Shown here in pieces: positions 11,228-24,211 of a DNA stretch of 64,000 bases (positions are counted from its first letter, which is position 1; each line of letters starts with the position of its first letter). Position numbers and translations under genes: made by a program. Origin of the DNA: Scilla litardierei (Eukaryota > Streptophyta > Magnoliopsida > Asparagales > Asparagaceae); assembly GCA_030789695.1 (NCBI GenBank), contig CM061142.1, forward strand, positions 571,817,281-571,881,280, given 5' to 3'. Below the pieces are notes generated by a model. It did not search any database. It was given only the letters and a program-made list of their open reading frames with translations, and had not been told where the DNA came from.

Positions 11228-11769
11228 GTGTTATCTTAGTAGCCTCTCATCCGGCTCTATCCCTATTTGATTTTGGAGCCTCTCACTACTTCATATCCCG
11301 AGGATTTGTAAAGAAGCATTCTATTCGTATTGACCCTCTACTAAATTGCTGGAACATCACTACTGGGAGTGGAGTAGTGAAAACTTCTAGTGGATGTCGA
11401 TCTTGCCCTATAGTGATCTGTGGACACGAGTTGCCTGCAGATTTTATGATAGTCGACATGCCAAACTTCGATGCAATGTTCGGCATGGAATACTTAGGAA
11501 ATTTCTACGCTACCATCGATTGTCACAAGAAGAAGGTAGTGTTCGAAATCCCTAACCATCCGGTATTTGAATTCGCAAGAGGAGACCGTTCACTTGGACC
11601 TAGCAAGTTTCGGGCCAAGCCGAACGAAATGATCATTGCATCAATGTTAGTCGAGCCCGAGAAGCCTAGAGTGGTTCGAGATTTTGAGGATGTATTCCCT
11701 GAAGATATTTCAGGATTACCACCTGATCGAGCTTTGGAATTCACCATCGACCTTCTGCCGAACACTTAA
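11228..11769 (+). pseudogene. Chromovirus aspartic protease region
   Basis: This is the N-terminal part of pol. The protease core reads LFDFGASHYFISRGF, where families normally have D-S/T-G-A, so the residue after the catalytic Asp is Phe, which should disable it. The second conserved part, ELPADFMIVDMPNFDAMFGMEYL, is present. The linker VVRDFEDVFPEDISGLPPDRALEFTIDLLPNT is typical of the stretch just before reverse transcriptase. A TAA at 11767-11769 interrupts the frame, which then resumes unchanged with [14 protein letters not shown]. Confidence 0.85.
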
Positions 11770-12521
11770 CCAATTTCGAAGGCACCTTATCGTATGGCTC
11801 CTGCTGAACTGGAAGAATTTCGGAAACAACTCAACGACCTGTTGCAGAAGGGATTGATACATCCCAGCGTATCTCCTTGGGGTGCGCCAGTTCTTTTGGT
11901 CAAGAAGAAAGATGGGTCAAGAAAGATGTGTGTGGATTACCGAGAATTGAATAAGGTAACAATAAAGAACAAGTACCTGCTTCCGTGCATTGACGACATC
12001 TTCGATCAACTTAGCAGATCGCGAGTATTTTCTAAACTGGATCTCCGAAGTGGTTATCATCAAGTGAAGGTCAGAAGTGAAGACATCCCGAAGACGGCAT
12101 TCCGGACCAAGTATGGGCATTATGAATTCGTAGTCATGCCATTCGGTGTGACTAACGCCCCAGCAGTATTCATGAATCTTATGAACTTGATCTTCTATGA
12201 GTTCTTGGATAAGTTCGTTGTGATCTTCATCGACGACATCTTGGTCTACTTAAAGAATGAAGAAGAGCATGCCAAGCATCTGCGGATTGTATTGCAGACC
12301 TTGCGACATCATCGATTATATGCCAAGTACAGCACGTGTGAATTTTGGCTAGACCGAATTGCATTCCTCGGGCATGTGGTATCGGGCGACGGTATCTCTG
12401 TCGATCGGAGAAAGTTACCTCGGTCAGGAATTGGCCGACTCCTCGATCAGCATCAGATATCAGGAGTTTCCTAGGATTGGCGGGTTATTATCGTCGAGGA
12501 CTTTTCAAAGATTGCTGAACA
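11770..12521 (+). pseudogene. Chromovirus reverse transcriptase domain, frameshifted
   Basis: RT motifs appear in order: [60 protein letters not shown] and the catalytic FIDDILVY with both Asp residues. The region copies element RNA into DNA. After [10 protein letters not shown] (about 12415) the reading moves to another frame, which carries [12 protein letters not shown], and returns by about 12520 with MTRLTR. This is a pair of compensating indels. Frame 1 is otherwise maintained from 11228 to the end of pol. Confidence 0.88.
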
Positions 12522-12522
12522 T

Positions 12523-13026
12523 ATGACTCGTCTGACGAGGGAGGATATCAAGTTCATCTGGTCCGAGGCATGTGAGAAAGCATTTGAAGAATTGAAAGCG
12601 AAGCTGACAACTGCACCAGTTCTGGCTATACCAGACCGGACTGGAGGATTTGAAGTGTATTGTGACGCATCTGGCAAGGGTCTCGGATGCGTACTACATC
12701 AACATAGTCATGTTGTAGTATATGCTTCCCGACAACTGAAGACTCATGAGAAGAATTATCCAACTCATGATCTGGAGTTAGCTGCAGTTATATTTGCTCT
12801 AAAGATTTGGAGACATTTCCTATTGGGCGAGCAAGTCAAGATCTTTACCGACCAAAAAAGTTTGAAGTACATCTTCACCCAGAATGAGCTTAATATGAGG
12901 CAACATTGATGGTTGGAGCTAATTGCAAATTATGATATTGATCTTCAATATCATCCGGGAAAAGTGAATGTCGTACCAGATGCTTTAAGCCGATTACCAG
13001 CGACTATGACTCTCACAGCTCAATAG
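12523..13026 (+). pseudogene. Chromovirus RNase H domain with nonsense codons
   Basis: [18 protein letters not shown] carries the first catalytic Asp, followed by [49 protein letters not shown] and [17 protein letters not shown]. This order is the standard gypsy RNase H and its tail. Stops occur at 12907-12909 (TGA, before [12 protein letters not shown]) and 13024-13026 (TAG), both in the pol frame, so the enzyme cannot be made whole. Confidence 0.88.
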
Positions 13027-13041
13027 AGACTTCAGCAAGCA

Positions 13042-14598
13042 ATGAGAGAGTTGGAAATTGAAGTTATTTTGCCCGGGACTTCAGCAACATGGATGAATAT
13101 GCAAATCCAGTCTACTATCGTGGATCAGATTAAAGCTGCTCAGTCTGGAGATGCAAAGTTACAGAAGATCAAAGCGCAAGTGAAATCAGGTCTTCGAACG
13201 GATTTTCTTATCCATGAAGACGGATCTTTGAGATATGGCAGCAGAATTTACATGCCTTCAGGCGATATCCGAGAAGAGCTCATGAATGAAGCACATAGCT
13301 CTCCATACTCCATTCATACTGGAGGTACTAAGATGTACAAGGATCTTCGTCAGAATTTTTGGTGGCATAGGATGAAGAGAAGTGTGGCACGGAGCGTTGC
13401 CAAGTGTCTTGTGTGTCAGCAAGTGAAGGCTGAACATCATTGCACTGCAGGACTACTACAACATCTGTCGATTCCGGAGTGGAAGTGGCAGCACATCACG
13501 ATAGACTTCGTGACTGGCTTACCTCGGAGCACTAAGCAGAACGACGCAATCTGGGTCATCGTTGATCGATTGACCAAGTATGCACACTTTAGACCTTTCC
13601 GAGTTAGACAATCCACGGAGATATTAGCAAGGAAGTATATGGAGGTAATGACCTAACTCATACCTTTATAATTTCCTTCTAGTACAAGTCGTGATGTGAA
13701 TTATGTGGTGTAGGAGATCGTGCGCTTACATGGAGTCCCTGTGAGCATTGTATCAGATCGTGATACGAGGTTCACATCTCAGTTCTGGAAAATTCTGCAG
13801 ACCAATCTAGGTACCAGTATGAAATTCAGTACTGCGTATCACCCGCAGACGGATGGCCAGTCAGAGTGGACCATACAGATCTTGGAGGATATGCTGAGAG
13901 CATGCATGATGGATTTCATGGGCTCATGGAAGGATCACCTGCACCTGGTGGAGTTCCCCTACAACAACAGCTATCAGGCGAGCATTGGCATGGCGCCATT
14001 TGCTGCTCTCTACGGGAGGAAATGTTGATTGCCACTGAGTTGGGATGACGTCGGTGATAGAGAGCTCTTGGGGCCAGAGATGATAGTGGAAGCGGTTGAT
14101 GTTGTGCGAGATATAAGAGACAAGCTTCGGATCGCCCAGGACCGTTACAAGCATTGGGCGGATGCGAAACGACGTCCTCTGGGGTTTCAGCCAGGTGATC
14201 ATGTATTTATGAAGATCTCCCCGAATCAAGGAGTGATCCGATTTGGAAAGCAAGGCAAGCTTAGTCCGAGATATTATGGACCATTCGATGTGCTAGAGCG
14301 AGTTGGAGTAGTAGCTTATCGCTTAGCATTGCCACCGTCCTTAGAAGGAGTTCATGACGTCTTTCATATGTCCCAGCTCCGTCGTTATATCAGCGACCCT
14401 TCTTATGATATGGACTACTCTGAGATTACAGTTAGGCCAGATCTGACATATGAACAGCAACCAGTAGAGATCCTTGATCGATGCCAGAAAGTCTTCAGGA
14501 ACAGGACTGTTGATCTAGTCAGAGTGATGTGGCGTCACGACTCGCCGGGAGAATCTACCTGGGAACGAGAAGATGAGATACGAGAGCGTTATCCATAA
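13042..14598 (+). pseudogene. Chromovirus integrase with C-terminal chromodomain
   Basis: The N-terminal HHCC zinc finger (EAHSSPYSIHTGG then CLVCQQVK), the core ([33 protein letters not shown]; catalytic D, D and E all present) and the C-terminal domain (FQPGDHVFMKISP, GKLSPRYYGPFDVLERVG, HDVFHMSQLRRY) are in order. A chromodomain ends the protein: VEILDRCQKVF, LVRVMWRHDSP, STWEREDEIRERYP (about 14464-14598). The frame is interrupted by a stop-containing 69-base stretch that looks like an intron (13645-13713) and by a TGA at 14026-14028. TAA 14596-14598 is the natural end. Confidence 0.9.
13645..13713 (+). other. Candidate 69-nt intron inside integrase
   Basis: The coding text runs ARKYME, then GTAATGACC...GTGGTGTAG with stops, then [15 protein letters not shown]. 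Removing 13645-13713 joins YME to EIVRLHG, which is the normal uninterrupted integrase context, without loss or gain of residues. The GT start, the pyrimidine-rich TTTCCTTCTAG and the AG end fit a spliceosomal intron, although 69 nt is short. Confidence 0.5.
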
Positions 14599-14619
14599 TT
14601 GTTTCCTTAGTTGATAAGA

Positions 14620-14654
14620 ATTCCGAGGGCGGAATTTTTTTAAGGTGTGTATAA
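14620..14654 (+). other. Polypurine-tract region of the chromovirus, degraded
   Basis: After the pol stop the text AATTCCGAGGGCGGAATTTT then TTTAAGGTGTGTATAA precedes TGTACC. Tekay-like elements have a G-rich purine tract at this point; here it carries T substitutions. Confidence 0.55.
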
Positions 14655-17304
14655 TGTACCGGCCTGTGTTTTTAGACGTGTTTGAAATCGTGTGTATCAG
14701 TATTTTATTTCAATCGTCCGTGTAATTTTTCGTCCGTACGTTCCTTGCTACACGTCGACGCGAGCGCGTATCTGTTTTTTGTTTTTACCGTATCATCATT
14801 AATTAACCATCAAGTTTAACTAAATACTTTTAACTTAATTATCTTACTAATTACAACTTGCTAATCACTTTTAACTTTTACTGACTACTTTATTTATTTT
14901 AATAATTAATTTTACTTAATTACTTAATTACTCTAATCATTTAACCTCCTATCTTAACTCATCTTTCACGTTTAATTTTAGAACCCAAAGTTAGAGGAAC
15001 AAACACGATTCTATGAACCAGGTTCCTCCATCTAAAACATTAGTCAAAAGTTTACATTAAATTCCATCCTAATCAAAAACCTAATCTAATTAAATGGCTT
15101 TGACAAATGCTGCAACCTTGTCCCCCCTGCTAATCCTCTTAAGGATCAACGTCTTCTCTCCTGCAAGAAAATCATTCGGCAAACCCATCATCTCCCCCAA
15201 AAAAATCTGTTCATCATCAACTCAACCCAATTCCATCAACACAAACCAGCAAACAATTCCACCAAAATCAGAACTCTAAATCCCCCCATCAAATTCAGCC
15301 CCTCAAACAAATCAAACCCAAATCAATTCCCAAACAAATCTTCCCAAGATCAACAAGCAAACAAATTTCACCCCAAAATCAATTTCCCAATCAAACCCAA
15401 ACTGAAATTGGAAACAAAGAAAAACGCAAAATCTGAAACAACTTCAGATTCAAATCACCAATTTCAGATCCAAAAAGAAAACTTTAGATTTCAAACCCTC
15501 CTTCCTTCATCTTCTCGAGTTCCCCCTCGCCTGGGCACCATCGCGCGCGCATCGCCCGGAGCTCCGACAGGCCGCCCAGCCATCGCCGCGCCGCCCTGTG
15601 CCGGAGAGCCGCCGTACAGACCTGTCCGTCGCGCGCACGTGTGTCGGAGAGCGCCGCCGCGCTGGGAAGCCGCCGGCCAGCGTCGTTCTCCCTTGCGTGA
15701 ATCCCCCTTGTCCCCATGGCGTGAGCTTCTTTCCCAGTTGCTTCAAAAGAAAAAAAAGAATAAAAGAAAAGGAGAGTGACAGACTGAAAATGAAAGAAGA
15801 AAGAATAGAGAAGAGTTAGAGAAAGACAGAGGAGAGGGTTAAAGAGAAGAGAGAGAGTTAAGAGGGAGAAATATTAATATATGTGAGAGGTATTATTGTT
15901 ATAGGTGTAGGTTGGTGGTAATATTTAATATAGTGTTAACCTTGTCATTAGCTTATGGTAAGATTGGAATTAGTAGGGTGTTAGTATTAATTAGAATATT
16001 AACATGTTAGTGTTAATTTCAGCATGTTAATAATTGTTAAATAATGTTAGGATAATAAAATTAGAGCGATAAGGCTTATCATGTTAATATAAGAATGTTA
16101 TAAGACAATATAAACACCACCCAAGCCAGAGAACCCAATTCAGGGATTAACTTGATATTTTGATTATCTTACAACGAGTCTAATTCAGTGGTATGTTTAA
16201 TCAAAACAGAGAATCAGATGTAGCATTATGTAGTACCCGTCAAGACGAACCCAATGACACCCAAAAACGCTTCGTTCAGGCAAGTATTTATTATATTTGA
16301 ATTTGGGACATCTGCCAAAACTCGTACAAATATCATTTTAACATGCTCATACTTTAACTGATGTAACTGAATAAAAACGAACATTGCATGCGAATGATCC
16401 CTGATGAAAGAACAACTTTTCTCTACATATCATCATTTGGACCAAAACGGGACAAAGGGTAGGACACAGCCCTCGAAACATAATGAGAACCCATCGATTA
16501 CAGATGGAGAATGAAACTAGTCGGTGACTGGTTATGATACTTGGGTGGGGTTGCTCCTTAGTAGTAGGGTTCGTAGATGTAGCTTGACCACCTTACGGCT
16601 CCCTCTATAACCACACCAATGGAGGCAAGCAAGAAGGCGTCACGGTAAAGCCCCGATGATAGGGTGCATCAAGCACATACTACCAATCCGGACATGGACT
16701 TATCACGAGTACAATAAATGAAACATACAATTGTTTTACTTTTGAACTACAAATTCATATATGCTCATAAATAAGTACTAAAGTTTTTTATTCCATTGCA
16801 CGCTGTTCTTAATTCTTTTACTTTAAATATCTTGCCAAGCTTCTCGCTGACATATATTTCATGTGTTTGTGAAAAATATGTTAGGTTCAGAGATTGATTA
16901 CTTTGCAGACCCCGCTTTTGAGGATCCTAACTTAGAGGTGGACCCCGCTGATCAGAGTTACGAGGACGCTGAGGTCCTCCCTGCTGAAGACTAGAAAATT
17001 GTTGCAGCCGTTATCTATTTAGTTATATTTGTTATTTTCAGGTGTGTTTGCTTTCAGCAAATTGTACGGCCATGCTAGGCCTAATGCCGCTTTGTGTACT
17101 TTGCTTTTAAACGCTGGAATAAAATTTGTAATAAATATTTGTGTTGTTTCTGAGAAATTCGCGTGCAGGGACCTGCTTGCTAAATAACGCGTATTGTGCT
17201 TAAGTCAAGGAATGAAAAAAGAAAAGTAATCCTTTTTTGCTTTAAGCACATGCGGACCCGCTCATGTTCTCGCTCCCAAGTACAATGGGAAGCGGGGCAT
17301 CACA
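14655..17304 (+). repeat. 3' LTR of the chromovirus
   Basis: It starts TGTACCGGCCTGTG and ends GCGGGGCATCACA, followed by the TTTAT target duplication. It is collinear with 5788-8468. Differences by eye are mainly scattered substitutions, a much shorter C run and a few small deletions (for example near 16760), consistent with moderate age. Confidence 0.9.
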
Positions 17305-17309
17305 TTTAT

Positions 17310-17576
17310 TCATGGTTTTCGCTTTATTTTCCTCATACGGGGTCCGTTTTGGACACCATTTGAACCTAGGTTTAGACCGAGACATTCCTGTCATCCAGTT
17401 AACATTTTTCTTGTGTTTATTATATTAAATATGCTCGTAAATATTTTACGACATATTTAATTCTCTTTTGTATAATTCACACATCCTTAATTTTCTAAAA
17501 CTTATATCGCAAACTCTTTGCGACTTAATTAATTCCCTTTTAATATAAAAATCCATTTGCATCAAATACAAATGAA
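17310..17576. other. No gene seen; AT-rich flank of the chromovirus
   Basis: This continues the sequence interrupted by the chromovirus. CGTAAATATTTTACGACATAT near 17430 is a short palindrome-like stretch. No coding frame is supported. Confidence 0.4.
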
Positions 17577-18300
17577 TTGAGGGCATACATCCCTCAACAT
17601 GAACGACCCACCTTCGTCGTCAGCAGTAAACCGAGGGGCCAACCCCTCGCCACTGAACGACTCAATTTTGTCGTCAGTCATAAGCCGAAGAGGCCACGCC
17701 CCCTCGCAATCGAACGGCCGTCGTCGTCAGCCGCAAGCCGGGGGGGCCAACCCCTCGCCACTGAACAACGGCCAACCCCTCGCCACTGAACAACTCTACT
17801 TTGTCGTCTGTCATAAGCCGAAGGGGCCACGCCCCTCGCAACCGAACGGCCTTCGTCGTCAGCCGTAAGCCGAGGGGTCAACCCCTCGCCACTGAACTAC
17901 TCAACTTTGTCGTCGGCCATAAGCCGAAGGGGCAACGTCCCTCGAAACCAAACGACTTACCTCCATCGTCAGCCGTAGGTCGAGGGGCCAACACCTCGCC
18001 ACTGAACGACCTTCGTCGTCAGCCATGAGTCGAGTAGCCAACTCCTCGCCACTGAACGACTAAACTCCATCGTCAGCCGTAAGTCGAGGGACCATTCCCT
18101 CGCCACTAAACGATCCTCGTCGTCAGTCGTAAGTCAAAGGACCAACCCCTTGCCACTGAATTGAACGACATTCATATCGTCGGCTGTAAGTCGAATGAGC
18201 CACGCCCCTCGCAACCTGAATGACATCTGTCGTTGACCATAAGTCGAAGAGGCCACCTCATCGCTATCTGACTGATTGACCCAAGTTTATTCTTCCCGAA
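17577..18300 (+). repeat. Tat-type tandem repeat array, about 50-60 bp units
   Basis: About a dozen diverged units share GTCGTCAGCCGTAAGCCGAG, GGCCAACCCCTCGCCACTGA and ACGAC. The same unit in reverse complement (GTTCAGTGGCGAGGGG, CTCGGCTTACGGCTGACGAC) fills 33035-33362 and 40685-40870. Arrays like this lie in the 3' untranslated part of Tat-lineage gypsy elements, and here a polypurine tract and an LTR follow. Short frames in it (for example 17577-17789) are by-products of the repeat. Confidence 0.8.
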
Positions 18301-18340
18301 CACATCGCCCAACCTCAACCATCACGACGATTGAACTCAG

Positions 18341-19089
18341 GCGATGGGGGCCATTGTTAAATACATGGGCCCAGCCCATTTGGCAAGTAGATGAATTCTA
18401 CCTTAAGAGCAATGCCCACTAAGAATGGTATGCCTCGGCCCAATAGCCCCAAGGCCCACCAAGGAAGGTAAACCCTTACCGAGTCAAATCTGCCACATGA
18501 CACATTACTCATGCTTTGAATGAGTCAACCTCATCATCATGTCTCACTTAATTGGCCACTAATGAGGGAATTGATGGCTATATTCATGGTGTAGTTAATC
18601 CCATTAATAGCATAAAATTATGATGGCCGTTATCTCCATTAAGACCATGTGATTAAATGGGAAACGTGGAGAGATAAAAGGACCAGGAGGATAAAGCACA
18701 AGAAGGCCAGATCTCCACCCAAGGATAAGTACAAAACTACACTCATGAAGATTCATGACTCTTCATCGTTTATCTTCATCTCTTATCTTTGATCTTGCTT
18801 TATAAGTTTCATCGATGAGAAACTAACTTGAGCGTCGAAGTGGAATCGGTCGGGCTCCAACCCCGACCTCCTAACGATCTTATTATGAAGCAGGATAATT
18901 GAGATACCGCGAAGCTAGGCCAACATCCATCCGTGAAGTCCAATCCTCCCACGTGAATAGCTGACAAGGCTCCATCTAGAGAAGGAGATATCTTCTACCC
19001 AAATTATTGATAAACCAAAAATAGATTTAAGATGCCCTACATTTTTTTGTTGTGACCCCTTTTATACCAATGATACCAACGCACCAACA
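18341..19089 (+). mobile_element. Tat-like gypsy 3' end: polypurine tract and LTR
   Basis: GGCGATGGGGGCCAT precedes an LTR that runs from TGTTAAATACATGG (18355) to GCACCAACA (19089), about 735 bp with matching TGTT/AACA ends. The minus-strand LTR at 29412-30151 is preceded by the equivalent GATGGGGCCAT and begins TGTTAGTGCATGG, so the two are related. The internal coding part of this copy is not in the window; only the tandem-repeat tail is attached. Confidence 0.7.
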
Positions 19090-19783
19090 GTTTTCACTCC
19101 TTTTCGGTTTAATGGTTTTTTTTCGTGTCGTGTACTGTGCACACAGATTGGATTATTTTTAGTAGTATCTATATAGCACTGCGCAAAATTGAATTTGGCA
19201 GGCAATGCCAGCAGCAAAAACATTATAAAGAAAGACGCATAACAAGAACTTTACAGGCTTGCTGGGGTTCTGTTAATAATATGGAAAGAATAATATGGAA
19301 AGTTGGCAAAATTAAATTACACAATCCGTTAAAAGTTAAGAAACCTCCATATTTCATATACCATAAACAATCAAAACTCAAATTCACTTTAAACCTCGGT
19401 TTACCCATTCTCCGTGCCAAAATATTTACCCTCGTTTCAACGACTGCCAACATTCTCCTGATTCTGAAACATCCTCCCAAACAGTACTAACAATAATGAT
19501 AACTTTCCAACATGTATCCATAGCTAAACATTCAGACAGATATTCTCGGGCATCACTATAAAAAGCTGACAAGTAATAGGCCAATGAATGAAAACACGGT
19601 AGTTGAACAAACACCCGATACGAAATTATGCCAATAAACAATTCTTGAAATCTACACTCAAAGATAAGTTCAATTCTAAAACAAGCATAAACTGAACAAC
19701 GACTATAGAGATCCAAAATTGCATAAAAGTTTCTCAAGGGGAACTGCAAAATACCAAATCCAGCCTCCTCTGTAAAACCCCAA
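19090..19783. other. Downstream flank and probable 3' UTR of the S15a gene
   Basis: The sequence left of the S15a stop codon on the minus strand shows no other coding evidence. The frame 19426-19839 on the minus strand is only exon 3 read on through intron and trailer. The position of the poly(A) site is not evident. Confidence 0.5.
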
Positions 19784-21895
<2,112 letters not shown>

Positions 21896-22091
21896 CTATC
21901 AAAGGCGGCCGAAAAGGCATTTAGAAGAAAAATTAAGCAAAAGAACACACATGCTTGATAAAATATGATTTGCAGAATGCCTTCATACTCAAATGAACAG
22001 ACAGCGTAATATAATAATTTACATCAGAGCTGTTATGTTGCAACCATTAAAAATTGAATGCAAAAACTGAATGCAGAGAAAATTTATTACT

Positions 22092-23025
22092 ATGGGTGTC
22101 ATACCTGACCCGCTATAAATGGGTTCAATATAAAATATATACTGACTGGGTTATAATGCAAACATGTTAAAACATTTGTTAAACGGATCATGTACACTGT
22201 ATGATATCTTAACCCATCTCCAACTATTTCAACCCGTTTATATGCGTGCCGGCACACCACCGACCACAACCGGTCAATTAGACACAGAATATTCCCCTGA
22301 TTTTCCCCCTCTTCTCCATTTCTCTCCTTTTCTAATCGCTCACTTCCCCACATTTCGCATGCATCGACGTTCTGCCCTACACGTCTCCTTCATTGACCTC
22401 ATTCTCCCTCCTCTGGCTTCAACCCAACCCTGTTCGTCCACCAGCGTGAAATATGCAAGAAAATAATGAGAATAGTCCTTCAGAACATTGATGGTAAGCC
22501 ACCAACCTCCATAAATTTGTATCTTTTTGCTGTTTTTAGAGGCATTGGGCGGAAATTTACGAGTTCTCAATACTGGATCTTGTTGTTTGTATTAAGGTCT
22601 TTTTATCCAGCAGGTCACAAATTTGAAAATTTTTACAAGTTGTCTTAGGGAAACTTTGTAATGGGTAGTTCTCAAAACTGAGACTTTTTAATTAATATGT
22701 AAAGAGTTAATTGGCTGGATTAAAAAATTATATCTATTAGCTATTTCTAGAGGTTCCATGTGTGCTATTTTGATAAGTTGATGCTAAAATTTTAGTTTTG
22801 ATTTAAAAGTTTCTCACAACTGTACTTGATTCACAACAAAATATGGTGACAATGATCTTAAATGTGAAATCTCAATGATCAAATGTGTAATATGTGGATC
22901 AACCTACAGCTTTGCAGGTGAGGTATGAGTAGGGTTCCCATGGCCCACAGATGAAGGTGCCGGATACAAGTTAGAGGTAAAGGGCTGACCAAATAAAGAC
23001 CCGACCCGACCCATATGCCATTCCT
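22092..23025. mobile_element. Possible hAT-like non-autonomous element in the leader intron
   Basis: The left side reads TATGGGTGTCATACCTGACC with CCGC and ATGGGTT following. The right side in reverse complement reads TAGGAATGGCATATGGGTCG with GGTCGGGTC. Such ends with CGGGT-type subterminal repeats occur in hAT MITEs. I cannot find a convincing 8-bp duplication, so the boundaries and identity are tentative. Confidence 0.3.
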
Positions 23026-23029
23026 AACA

Positions 23030-24208
23030 ATTAGTGCTTGGTTGGAAGATAAGACAACTTTAAAAATTAACCTTTTAAAAACATATATTTTCTACAGAAA
23101 TAAATTTGAAACAGTATTAAACCTCTTATGGTCACCTATGCATAAAGGGGAAAGCAAGATGCACTCTAACATGACCTGGGTTAAGAACTGAACTACTGTT
23201 CAAATTGCAAGACAAGTTATAATCTCAAGTATATAAGATAAGATGCTTCAATGGAACTATAGCAAGTTTCCTGGTGAATTGGTCTAGTTAAAATCAAATA
23301 ATTCTGCTACAAAGATAATAATATCATTTCTTGTAACAAGATATTTGTGGTTTAATATCATATGGACATTGCCCTCAGATTATTATTTTTTAAAATGTGG
23401 TTTGGCAACAATGAGTCAAGAGATCATCACTTCCATATATTTAAACACTTCCGTAGCATCAACCTGCCGTCATTGATACCCAGACACTGGGCACAAGGGT
23501 GACAACCCGTGTGGCCTAAAATGTCTAAATGGCAAAACCTTAAATAGAGGATAAAGGGCCATGGATGTGATACAATACAATACAATTCAACACAACACGG
23601 CATAATATGTTAATGTGTATATACGATATCCCATACTTAGAAGAGCGACACTCTCTCTTTCATTCTACTCGTTTACCAATATGATGTCAACATATTTAAT
23701 AAAAAAAACTTCAATAGCAAATAGGGGGGCAAGAATCTGATATAAGATAATATAATACATTAGAATACAATATGATATGATATGTCTTTATATGATATAC
23801 ATTATTGCAAAAGCGTCAGGCTTTCCCTTGCTCTAATTGTTTACCGACCCTCATATCGACATAGGTAATAAGAAAATCATAAAATGGGTTTTAATGACTG
23901 TCGGGGTAAAAGAAAAATAACACGGATGTACTCTTTTTGTTTTTCCTCCTCCATTATTTCCTTATGGATTCTGATCAGATAATCATTCTAATCCTTTTTC
24001 ATTCTTCTACAATAATTATATTTCCCTTGTATTTGCATATTGTGTGATGCAGGCGTCTAAGTGACCTTCAGTGTCTAAGCGTCCTTCAGTGTCCAAGGTA
24101 CTTCCAACAACATTCTATATAAATGGTGCCTGCTAACACTTGTTGGTGATCATTTTATACCAACAGAATATTAAAGAGATATGTAGATTTTCCTAGCTCA
24201 CCCAATAA
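23030..24208. other. No gene seen; AT-rich probable leader-intron sequence
   Basis: The stretch has repeated ATATGATATGATA-like words near 23740-23790 and a short repetition of GTGTCTAAG/GTGTCCAAG (24050-24100). No coding frame or RNA gene is supported. Confidence 0.4.
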
Positions 24209-24211
24209 TAA

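Larger units (their letters stand above)
5788..17304 (+). mobile_element. Tekay/Del-like chromovirus (Ty3/gypsy), full length but inactive
   Basis: This 11.5-kb element is bounded by TTTAT on both sides (5783-5787 and 17305-17309). LTRs of about 2.68 and 2.65 kb begin TGTA and end (G/T)CACA or GTGACA. Between them the order is gag, protease, reverse transcriptase, RNase H, integrase and a C-terminal chromodomain, as in Tekay/Del chromoviruses, which also have LTRs of this size. The chromodomain is thought to steer integration to marked chromatin. Gag carries four in-frame stops and pol carries stops and a double frameshift. The segment between the 5' LTR and gag holds an extra rearranged copy of LTR and gag sequence. 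The internal part also has two intron-like interruptions. Confidence 0.93.

Noticed and set aside
17577..18300. Regularly spaced repeats that might suggest a CRISPR-like array
   Set aside because: Units are diverged and lack constant repeat plus unique spacer structure, the genome is plant nuclear, and a Tat LTR follows.
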